Part shown: piece by piece, positions 54,471-64,000 of the stretch
Layout: every line of letters begins with the position of its first letter
Numbering within the stretch: the first letter of the stretch is position 1
Assembly (NCBI RefSeq): GCF_004193775.1
Contig: NC_041008.1
Location: 6,898,731-6,962,730, forward strand
Source of the DNA: Glycine soja
Lineage: Eukaryota; Streptophyta; Magnoliopsida; Fabales; Fabaceae
Length of the DNA: 64,000 nucleotides
Direction of reading: 5' to 3'
Position numbers and translations under genes: made by a program
The notes under the pieces: generated by a model
The model's input: only the letters and a program-made list of their open reading frames with translations
Database searches by the model: none
Told to the model about the DNA's origin: nothing

Positions 54471-57400
54471 ACATCACATCAAAGATTAGCTTAAAACTGA
54501 AAAGTAAGCTAGAAATTAGAAAATTCATTAATAGTTGAAAATGGGAAGCTTTCAAATAATTATTTTTTAAAATTAGAAGTGTTTGATAATATTAGTTATT
54601 GAAATAGTTAAAAAATATAAAATCATAATTTATTTTTAAAAAAGTAACTAGAAATTTTAATAAATATATTGAAGATAATAATAAAAGAAAATATAAAAAA
54701 ATTAAAAATTAATATTTTAAAAATACTACTTAAAATAACATTTAAAAAAAGTTAAAAATTATTTATAAAAAAATCAAATAAATTTTTCAATTAATAAAAA
54801 AACTAAAAATCAACTAAAATATCTAGCCAGGGAGTGATTATTGCTTTTTATTTGGTTGAAAACAAGACCAAGGTAAAGCAGTGGAACCGGAAGATGATGA
54901 TTGATTCATGGCACAAAAAGCACTACTCAATAATTTTGGTACAAAGAATGAGTGTCATTATGTCCATACCCATTAGTCGATAATGAGTGTATATTCTAAA
55001 TACCAACACATATATGCCAATACGAAGTTATTTTAATACCCTACTCACACAATACTCAAGCAAATGTACACTGCATGTTTAAGACTCAATTAATAGCCCG
55101 CCAAATAAATGGAATCAGATCATATTCATGTGGAAATTAAAAAGGTTTGGCTCGTGGACAAATTGTCCACTTGCATATCTTTTTTCACTTTGCAACATGC
55201 ATTTCATTTGTCTAGTTTCTATTCCTTAAGGACATCACCTTTGATACAACTACATTTGAAATGGGATTAAGCATCAACAGTACTTTAAATACAGTTAAAT
55301 ATACATTTTTAGGCTCTGTTAAGATTTATATTAAATTTTAGAAGATTTTTATGAAATATGTTGACAATATATGAGAGCTGAGATTCTAGAAATGTCTAGT
55401 ACATGCTTGATAAAAAAAATAAAAATAGTTAAAAAAATTAACTAAAAAATTAGTTAAAAGCTGAACGTGAATTGTAATATCTTAATAGCTCAAAAATTAA
55501 TATTATAACTTTTTCTTAAATTTTTTTTATCATAGATCTCTCCAAAATATTGTAATGTAGAATAGTCAAACACCACCTTGAAACATATCTATTCCTAACT
55601 AGAACATCCTTCAGCACTAATAAATAGTTTGTCAAGCTTAACAATTGTTGTAAGCATTCACATAGCCACTATCATTATGAACAAGTACTTGATTTGTACT
55701 AGTTTCCTCTGCAAATAAAAACTATAGTTTTGAAATAACAGACTTTGTATTTAGTTTTTTTTTTCGGTACAGATTGACAGACTTTGTATATCTCCAAAAA
55801 CTAACTCATATTCTAACGATCTCTTTAAATATAACAATTTTTTCATTATATCCTTTATTTTTAAAAGGCTATAATTTACTATTTGTAAAATTTTATCTCT
55901 TTCATATATTTCCTCTATTAATTTGTTTTATACGCTAAATCTGTCTAAATATTACAAGTTTTTAATCGACGTCTCGTTCGTAAGAGACACACTTAATGTA
56001 CAAAACATACCAAAAAACATAATAGACAAAAATTAAAATGACTAAATTATAAAATTTTTTAATGAGGGAATAAATGAGAAAATCATAATATTTATACGAA
56101 ATAAAAATATATTTAATCCTTAAAATAAGCTAGCTTCAATTCATTTAAGTAGCATGACAGATATAGCAATAATTATAGATGTAGTTTGCAGGAAGTTTTT
56201 AAACTCATAGTTTTGCAATGTTATTATTTTTTTTATATAAAAAAAAGACAAGAAGTATAAAATCTGTTTCTACTAATCATGCGCAAAGCTAACCATCAAT
56301 AAGCATCGTTGTTTGAGGGCATGTTTTAAAGAAATTCAAAAAAAAAAATCTCATGAAAAGTATACTAATTTATTTCTTAAAAAATAAAAGTTAAGCTAAA
56401 TTTGGATGCAAACCCATCTATTGTTTTTTAGATTTTGTACAACTTGAGTTAGGTAATAACTGAAAAATAATGACTAAATTTCCAAAAATATCAGTTGAAA
56501 TATTATATTGAGAAAACATTATTCTTCAAATAAGAGTTTCCAAAATACATTTCCCATTGTGGTAGGTTAAGTTATTCATAATGCTATATAATTAAATCTT
56601 GATCTAATGCAAGCCTTAGCTGACTCAGTACCAACTAGATACCAGATATGAAAAACCACGGGTTGTACTAAAGGTGCCATACACTTGGTTACAAACAAAA
56701 CCTCATAACATTTTTGGCCCTATTCTGCAGTGTTTGTAAATGTCCTCCATCATGATTCTTTTTGTTTGTTAGCCAAAATCTCATTTGGTTATGAGAGGCT
56801 TCCCTGACAACTATATCTTTATCTACCTAATTAATTATGCAATTTGTATAGTTAACAGTAGATTAAAAAAAAGTAACATTTGTGAAGCTTTGTGCATTAT
56901 TTTTACTCGTTGATCCTGACCCTGTCCTTCCCTTCATACGTTAGAACATATAAGTCAATGTTTTACTGTACATATTAATGTCTTGAATGGAATCAATAGT
57001 GAATTTTTTCCAAAAGACCAGAGAGTGATAACTTTTTTTGTTGACATTCAAAAAGGAGGTTCGTGTTTTCTTGTTTTGGGAGGCACAGCATATTTTGTTG
57101 GTACGGAAGAAAATGTAGATGTCTTAATCTTGTTTCAAAGTTGAAGTTACATACTTGCTGAGTATTGCATGCCTTAGATTTCTATTAAGAGATGATCATT
57201 GAATCCAATTTTGTAATATTTGTATGAATTTGAGCTTCCGTTTCACAGCAATCATTTAAACTTATTTATTTTCACTGGAATTAGCCCTTAATTATGCTTC
57301 AAATCTTGAAAACTGTAAAAGAGAATGTTCCAAACAAGCTATCATTCTTAAATCAGCAATGATGAGATATATATGCTTCAGAACTAGCCAAAATTCAGTG

Positions 57401-58703
57401 TTAAGTGCTACTATCTCTTGGTGAGTTGTAAATGCAACTTGAGCAATGTATTGAATTGTGTTGATATTAAAACTAGCTCAATGTATTGCTCTTTTCCACC
57501 ATCTCTAGCTAATGAATTATACAGTTCTAAATAGAACCTAAATTGCAAAAGGCCCCTTAGTTCAGAAAGGAACAAAGTGAAATGTTTGGGGACAAAAGGT
57601 TGTGTGCACAATCTTAAGCATCAGCCACAAGAAGAAGCACCTAGTCAAGGTTCCATTCCTGTGGGACATCAACCCCATGGCACATATTGAGTGTCTCCTT
57701 TTTCTATTTTTTATGAAATCTTCTAGATATTTATAGCAAAGAAATAAAATATCTTTGTGAAGTTGCACATCTCAGATAATTGTCAGAATAGTGGCTCTTT
57801 TTATCTTCAAATGTTATCTTGAATTATTACCCTTGTCATGTAAGGCAATTATTAGTTTCTACATAGCAAAAAAGAAGTCAACCACGTAAGTGATAAGTAA
57901 GAGCTTATGAATAACTATGTTCCTTGTAAGTTGTAACCTCAGAAAAAGACTAGGTTCTGAGAACAGTGTCACCAACCTGTTTGGAAAACGCTGGCAAAAA
58001 TCAGTCATGCACAGGAAAAGAAAAATGAAAGAGACACTACAATACAACTTGCACAATGTACAAATTTTCTTATTATTTTACCTTAATAGTGGAATTCAGA
58101 ATCTTTCTAGCCCATTCTAGTTCTACTTATATAGTGAATTAACTAGTTTGACACTTAGTTTTATTAGGAAAATTTATGCTCGTTTTAAGCATCTTTTACA
58201 TTTTCTACATTGAGATTTTTATCAGAAATTAAAAAATAATAATATTTTTTTAATTTATTTTAAACAAAAAATTACATCTTTGTCCTTACTCTTTACTTTT
58301 AAAATTCTGCAAAGTCTATAAAATCATTATCAGTTCAATAACTTAGTACATTCCCCCCTCCCTTTTTATCTAGGACTAGTTTATGCTTCGTGGTTCTGTT
58401 CTAATTTAAGTTCTTTCTAGGCAGCATGGGCACTAGGAGTGGGGCCCAAGTCATTGGCCAGAAGCAGATGGGTTCAGAGAAACAATGGGCTCTGTGCTTG
58501 GATGCCTAACCAGTGATGACTGAGAACAGTTTCAGTTATGTCTGTCTGTTTTGTTTTATGCATGTAAGTTAAAACTACCACCCTTATTTTTATTAACTAA
58601 AAAGATGACTTGTTTGTGTCACTAAAAATGGTTTGGTTTGGTTCCAAATTGAACCCACACTTCTAGCACCCCAATACAATGACTTTGCACCTACCTCTCT
58701 CCC
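53366..58703. other. Intergenic DNA, no gene seen
   Basis: The first 150 bp should contain the RH13 promoter and leader; no TATA box is obvious. The remainder is AT-rich with a (TA)n tract at 54416-54468. Open frames at 57411-58120 show no domain. A less AT-rich patch at about 58420-58520 has no usable frame and could belong to the distal promoter of the SAUR gene. Confidence 0.5.
54416..54468. repeat. (TA)n microsatellite
   Basis: About 26 uninterrupted TA units in intergenic DNA. Confidence 0.95.
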
Positions 58704-58711
58704 TATTTAAA
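58704..58711 (+). promoter_or_regulatory. Probable TATA box of the SAUR gene
   Basis: TATTTAAA about 120 bp upstream of the ATG, followed by a CT-rich leader with TTCTCTCTAACC, fits a plant core promoter with a leader of roughly 85-90 bases. Confidence 0.55.
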
Positions 58712-58830
58712 ACTTCAATACACTTCATTGTGAGTGTATTTTAATCTTCTTTATCTTCATTCATTGGTTCTCTCTAACCAACCCTCTCTTTTCCTAAATC
58801 CTAATTAAACACCCCTCAACCAAAAAAAGC

Positions 58831-59211
58831 ATGAAGAAGCTCAATCTAATACTCAGTAAGTGCAAGAACTTGTCAAAGCATCTAGGAAGATCTTCATCAT
58901 TTAATAGCCTAAGGTCCAAGTTTGCTAAGGAAGACTTATGGGAAGGAAATGGCATGCAAGAAGGTGAACATTGTGAAACTGTATTTGTTGGCAGCACAAG
59001 GAAACGGTATGTGATAAGCTCCAAGTATTTGAACCATCCTCTCCTCAAAGCTCTCATCAACAATTCCAAGCAAAAGGGCAGTGATGAAAGTGTTTTGGTG
59101 GTCAACTGTGAGGTGGTTCTCTTTGATCATCTACTGTGGATGCTAGAAAATGCAGATCCTAAGTTTGGTTCTGACTCTTTGGAGGAATTGGCTGAACTCT
59201 ATGTGTTTTAA
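58831..59211 (+). CDS. SAUR family auxin-responsive protein
   Basis: Single-exon gene of 126 aa, the usual size and structure of SMALL AUXIN UP RNA genes. The N-terminus MKKLNLILSKCKNLSKHLGR is basic and resembles SAUR members with a Ser-rich linker (SSSFNSLRS). The SAUR core spans about residues 50-115: ETVFVGSTRKRYVISSKYLN, HPLLKALI, then VNCEVVLFDHLLWMLENAD. The usual VPVGEERRF-type segment is here VFVGSTRKRYV. It ends EELAELYVF. Many SAURs promote cell expansion by inhibiting PP2C.D phosphatases and so activating plasma-membrane proton pumps. Whether this one does is inference; the divergent linker recalls the SAUR71-79 group. A TATTTAAA box lies upstream. No auxin-response TGTCTC element was found close to it. 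Confidence 0.88.
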   Translation: MKKLNLILSKCKNLSKHLGRSSSFNSLRSKFAKEDLWEGNGMQEGEHCETVFVGSTRKRYVISSKYLNHPLLKALINNSKQKGSDESVLVVNCEVVLFDHLLWMLENADPKFGSDSLEELAELYVF

Positions 59212-60365
59212 GAGCTTTCAAAGTGCTAATTGCATGCAGATGCCTAATGTATGAAAATATGTATGTTGGGTTGTGCTTGCATTTTTCAGAATGTTATTGT
59301 TAAGAGTCATTTTTGTTTCCTTTATTATACCTTGATCTCTATGGTGCGTTAAACGATTATGTAATTGCATAGCTGGTTTCTGTTCTAACTCATGGTTTTC
59401 AAGAGCCATATGCTAAATTAATGCCATGAAATCATTGGTTTAGGTAATTGGCCTTGGTGCATGGCTTTAAGGGTGAGTAACATCATAACACTGAGAATAA
59501 GCATAGGACTAGTTTTGTATGATCTATTATAGTTTGGGGGCAGCTAAGAACATTTTGTTCAAGGGCAAAATACAAAGATAAAAAATATTTTTAGAATTAA
59601 TGTATCAAACTTCATTTAGACTCTTTCGTTAATTATGATTCTATTAAAAAAAATTACATCTTTCTTGAATCTTGGTGGAAACAAATATAGACTCTCAGAA
59701 TTCAATTCAGCTACTTTTTGTTTGGTGATTCTTTATCATAGAGAGAACATTGGGTTAATAAAATGAAAAGTATCAATACATGACTCAGTTTCAGCATTTG
59801 TAGTATTAATAAAAATAAATCTTTTAACAACTCTGATAGTATCTGTCAATGATATTATGACTTTCTACAAATTTTAATATCAATAACAACTAATTTTGAA
59901 TATCTTGTAATTAAGTATATTATTCTATGAAGTAAAATAAAGTTTTAAATATCTTTAATATTAACTTTAACAAGTAAATTAAAATAAGGATTTGAAATTA
60001 TTGATGAAAGAAAGAAAACTTCAGAATTAAAAAATAGTTACAAAAAGGCCAAATGACCTTGCAAGTCTCTGTGTGGCAACCCACAAGCTACGTCTTTAAA
60101 GAGGCTTATTCCCAAATTGAAAAAAAAAAATGCTTAAGTAATTGCACGAAACATAATATAATGATACAATCGTTTCAAAAATATAACTAGAAAATTGTTT
60201 ATATAATCATCAATCGGGATATATTTTTTTAATTTAATGCAAAAATTCTCTCAAAATTTGAATACAACGCACAAGTTGCATGACATCTCAGTCTATCAAT
60301 TTTTCATGGCTTCATTTGATTCATTCATCTGCCGCATTAATTCACTCATTGGCAATGATATGATC
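59212..60365. other. Intergenic DNA between SAUR and RH10-type helicase
   Basis: Holds the 3' regions of two converging genes (SAUR on plus, helicase on minus) and AT-rich sequence. No gene seen. Confidence 0.5.
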
Positions 60366-63300
60366 TCATCTTCTAAACTTTTTGGATGATTTTCCTTCCT
60401 TGAGACCCAAGTACTTGTCTATATCCTCCCCATCGTAATCTTCTTCGCCCCTTCGTTTCTTCTTCCCTCCGGTCTCCTTCATTTTCTACACAAGCAAATG
60501 TACAAACACTTACTTTCTAGTGTATAATTATTTAAAGCACATAAACATTGGCTGATGTCAAATCCTTTATCATATTTAATTCCAGGAATATAATCACAGC
60601 AATAGTCTTTACATACTCATACAAAACAAGTTGCTTTCTGCCACACAACTGCTTGCTCTTAGAAACTAATACCAGAAAATTCACTATCACATTATTTTAT
60701 GAGGAATACTAGCAACACTGCCTCTGAAAACTGGAGAGAGAATCATTAAATGATAAGTGCGACTCACAAAAATTGATGATTTTTAACAAATTTCAGTCAA
60801 TCAAAAAGAGAGTGTTGAAAAGAGAATATCAGAGAGTGTCACTAGCATTCCTCATAAAATAATGTGATAAGTGTCAAAGAGAGTGTCTCTTATTTTATTA
60901 TAACCAATGAAAACTAAATTCAACTGGGGCAGGCAAATAAAGGGACATCACAACAACTTCCAAGTTCCAACAAAATCCCTCACCTTATTTTTTAAAAAAG
61001 AAATAGTAAAAAAATAGTGTAAATTATAACTAGGCTCAATCCGAAATTTTACCATGACAGCTAATCTTTTGGCCTCACTAACACGCTCTTCCAAAAGTAG
61101 AACTTCCTCTTCTTGTGCAGGATACTCTGGTAGCTTGTTGCCTGAAATATATTTGTTATTCATTAAGAAACTTTTGTTCCTCAAACTGTCAAAGCAAAGA
61201 CAGCATATACTACTCACCTATAAGCTTCTCTATTTGAATGTACCACCCCAGCTCATACTGATTTACAAGGGAAATGGCAACCCCAAAGCGCCCTGCACGA
61301 GCAGTCCTTCCCACACGATGTATATAATCCTGTAGCTCACAAGATCAGGAATCTAGCGAATATAAAAATGAAAAAAAATCCTAAAATGTTTTTCTATTTC
61401 CATGATTCCAGGTCTTGTGCTAATTTAGATGTGTCTTGTGTCCTTAATGTATCACAATGAAAACAAATTCCTACAATATACGAGGCTAACTGTAAACTTT
61501 TAGAGTGTGTTTGGATGGAGAAATTTTAAATTCTAAGAATTTCAAATACTTCAATTGAAATTCTTTTATTTTCAAAATTTTGTGTTGGGATAAAAAAAAT
61601 TAAAATTATGAGGATGAAAAAAAGAAAAAATATGGTTGATGTGCTAGTTATACGTGTTCTTCTATGCTCACATCCGATCGATGTTGTAGAAGTTCAGACG
61701 GTGTTTATTGGAGACTGTAAGAAGAAAATTTCAATTTCTCACCTTTTAAAAGAAAATTGAAATTTCAAATTTTTAGTTGTTTAAAATTCTGTTTTAAAAT
61801 TCTTCATAAAAAACATCCAAACAATGAATTTTAAATTACAGAAATTCAAATTCTCTGTTCTATTAAAATTCTCTATTCAAACACATTCTTAGTTAATTAT
61901 AAATTAATAACTGTAATAGAGCATGTCAATAGAAGTACAAAAGAAATACATAGGACATCTTACTTTGGAGTTTGTGGGAATGTCATAGTTAATCACCATA
62001 TCTACAGTTGGAATATCCAGTCCTCTACTAGCTACATCGGTACAAAGGAGAATATTGCATTCCCCAGATTTGAACTTATTCAAGGCTCCAAGTCTCTTTG
62101 ACTATCAGAAGATTTTTACAATAAAAATTAGTATACTTCATTGGCACACCTGTAAATAATGAAAAGAAGACAAAGACGGTTCCTTCTTCCACCCCACCAT
62201 CCCCTCCCATAGCAAGGGAAGAAGAAAACATGGGAACAAATTACAATTATAATACAGGATGTGAAGTACAATTACCTGGCTCATATGACCATTAATTGGG
62301 ATGGCCTTCAGACCAAGATTCCTAAGGATCAAAGCTAGAAGCCGAGTTGCATCACAAGTGCAAGTGAACACCATTGATGTACTTCCAGACATTTCAGTGA
62401 GAATGTAAACAAGGTAGCAATCCTATGAGCGAAACGCATAATTAATGAACACAATCATCACAAACATAAAAAATAATGGACATGATTCATGAAAACTAAA
62501 ATGCATGAATTTATATTAATTTCATTCCAAATAGCCAATATATTCCAAGTGTTCCATACAAATATTGTGCTCTCTAACAATAGTCTTATTTTGTAATTGA
62601 CTAAATAAAATACTTTTACTTTGCTAAATCAATAGCATGGCAAAGAATTAATTCACAGTTGAAGTTTATCCTACCTAACCATGATTATGTGTCACCAGTC
62701 TAGTATGTCGCAAGCAGCTGATACCTTTTAAAGGAAAACGATGGCAATATATGAAACTTGTTCATTAAATTTCTTCTGTAGTATATCTTTGACAACCTCA
62801 CTAAGACACTTATCAAGTATAACTAATTTTAGGGCAATAAATAAAAATAGACTTTGTTTGAACCAGGCATCAATGCTTGTAAAAAAAAAGGGGGAATATA
62901 AGTGGTAAGACATTTCAAGTAACTTTTCCCCTATACAAGTAACTTTTCCATTGGGCCAAGAAGCCATGAGTAGTAAGAAATTCAATGTACAAATGACAGT
63001 CATTTCTTTATTTAAAATCCAACATTTTGCGGAACAAGGGAGAAGAAAAACCTTGTGTTTGGCAGGCAAAAAGAGATATTGCTGCTTCAATGTGTCAACA
63101 GTGGAATACTTAGATGATGCTTCAATCTAAATTGAATAAAACAGATAGTGATTAACATCAGAACAAAAGAATTAATATATAAATAATAATACTCCCCTCC
63201 CTTGAAAGATGCTTAAAGTATATTTCCTTCACTTCTAATTTTAAAATTACACGCCTCTCCCTTAAGAGATGAAATGTACTATGCTTTAGTCCATTACTCC

Positions 63301-63956
63301 ATTTTACAGTAAAAGAACCTCTAAGCAAGGGTGAGCAATTGTAAATGGGCCCCTCAAGGACATTTGTCCTTTTGTGAGACTTCTCGTGTCACCGACAACT
63401 AATTTTGAACACCCTAAAACATGAAAAGAAGTTTCCTTACTATCAACTTTGCTTTGGAAGTTGGAACTTAAACAAAATCTTCATTTCATCTTTTACAATT
63501 CCAAAATTGATAGTAAGGGTTTAAAACTAGCTATCACTAATACTAAGAATAGACGAGAGAAACTTTGTGCTTAGGAAGCTTGTTTATGTTACAATGAACT
63601 GAAGTGAAAGATATTAATTTATCAAGGGAAGGGTGTATAATTTTTCAAAATAGAGGACAGGGCAAGGTAATTTAAGTATCTCTCGTGAATGTGGATTGTA
63701 ATTTACCCAATAAACATATATGTAACTGTTGAGAATCAAAATAGGATCAATTTCATATTGTCTTCATTATCATATCAGAATTATAGAAACAATATCTCCT
63801 ATAATTAATTGTAATTAATCTATATAAAGAAGCATCCACTGTGTACGCAGATACACAGTTTTCATTTCAATATCCCTCAGTTCTCTCATTTTACAGTAAC
63901 TATTACAGTTGTACCTTCACAGGATTCCTTAAACAAACCCTTTGCAGCTTCTGGAC
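60366..63956 (-). CDS. RH10: DEAD-box ATP-dependent RNA helicase, RH10/DDX47/Rrp3 type (3' part, runs off right edge)
   Basis: Nuclear/nucleolar RNA helicase; Rrp3 and DDX47 act in 18S rRNA processing. The seven visible exons, 63956-63915, 63126-63052, 62422-62276, 62101-61964, 61329-61218, 61141-61053 and 60485-60366, are in phase and encode the last 240 residues. The first visible exon reads [14 protein letters not shown]; the start and the ATPase half (Q motif, DEAD) lie beyond the window. Helicase C motifs are seen: [19 protein letters not shown] (motif IV region), [12 protein letters not shown] (motif V) and [10 protein letters not shown] (motif VI). The C-terminus is Lys/Arg-rich ([20 protein letters not shown] ... 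KKFRR), as in RH10. Introns hold a foldback element, a Tourist-like MITE and a solo LTR. Identity is confident from the [17 protein letters not shown] and [19 protein letters not shown] segments. Confidence 0.92.
60685..60870. mobile_element. Foldback MITE-like element in last intron of RH10-type gene
   Basis: TATCACATTATTTTATGAGG at 60685 is repeated in inverted orientation ending near 60870. The complementarity continues inward as GAATRCTAGYRACACT. The centre carries AGAGAGTGTT-type and CACAAAAATTGATGATTTTT blocks. It sits between the exons at 60366-60485 and 61053-61141. Family not identified; the outer duplication was not resolved. Confidence 0.55.
61503..61888. mobile_element. Tourist/PIF-Harbinger-like MITE with TTA target duplication
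   Basis: The left end GAGTGTGTTTGGAT matches the inverted right end GAATGTGTTTGAAT at 12 of 14 positions. TTA stands directly outside both ends (61500-61502 and 61889-61891), the 3-bp TWA-type duplication of this superfamily. Inner arms share AGAAATTT, AAATTCAAA and TTTCAATT-type words. Size 386 bp, no frame. It lies in the intron between exons 61329 and 61964 of the RH10-type gene. Confidence 0.7.
63727..63895 (+). mobile_element. Solo LTR (169 bp) with perfect 5-bp target duplication, in RH10-type intron
   Basis: Begins TGTTGAGAATC and ends CATTTTACA, the TG...CA ends of LTRs. GTAAC flanks both sides (63722-63726 and 63896-63900), a perfect 5-bp duplication. An internal TCTATATAAAG about 70 bp from the right end looks like an LTR promoter, giving a plus-strand orientation that is antisense to the gene. 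The right end is about 19 bp from the splice donor of the exon 63956-63915. Probably a product of LTR-LTR recombination. Confidence 0.75.
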
Positions 63957-64000
63957 CTGCAACAGCGAGAGTGCAACTTGATCTATTAGCAACATAAATT

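Overview
The window is nuclear DNA from a flowering plant, most likely a legume close to soybean (Glycine). Genes are split by many AT-rich GT-AG introns, intergenic DNA is AT-rich with long (TA)n and (CT)n tracts, and small transposable elements are dense. The legume assignment is my inference from protein and repeat families I recognise; no search was run.

Region 1 (1-9.5 kb) has no gene I can support. It holds a 588-bp hAT-like element with an 8-bp target duplication, a TRIM-like pair of about 100-bp terminal repeats around a tRNA-Met primer site, and a diverged tandem-repeat block. Region 2 (9.5-26.7 kb) is a duplicated minus-strand module: a SHAQKYF-type MYB gene beside a five-exon short-chain dehydrogenase/reductase (SDR). 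The first MYB carries a long 27-residue tandem repeat. The second is short and ends just after its MYB domain. Both SDR genes read through to 299 aa. A decayed MAIN-like (plant mobile domain) element lies between the modules, and debris of at least one further SDR copy follows the second. Region 3 (26.7-32 kb) is gene-free, with inverted-repeat elements and another copy of SDR upstream sequence.

Region 4 (32.1-39.3 kb, minus) is a 19-exon mitochondrial NAD-malic enzyme of the 59-kDa type, rebuilt here to 604 aa. Region 5 (39.3-45.3 kb) is repeats, including an element with about 230-bp inverted termini enclosing two spliceable exons of an unidentified protein. Region 6 (45.3-53.4 kb, minus) is a 15-exon DEAD-box helicase of the RH13/DDX24/Mak5 type (810 aa). 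Region 7 holds a single-exon SAUR gene (58.8-59.2 kb, plus). Region 8 (60.4 kb to the right edge, minus) is the 3' part of an RH10/DDX47/Rrp3-type DEAD-box helicase with three small transposons in its introns.

RH13- and RH10-type helicases both act in nucleolar rRNA processing. The malic enzyme feeds mitochondrial pyruvate, the SDRs probably reduce small carbonyl metabolites, and the SAUR is an auxin-response type protein. I see no operon-like or defence-like system. The most unusual items are the MYB minisatellite, the gene fragment inside long inverted repeats, the MYB-SDR module duplication with a GC splice donor in one copy, and the transposons parked next to splice donors. All exon coordinates come from reading splice signals and reading-frame continuity by eye.
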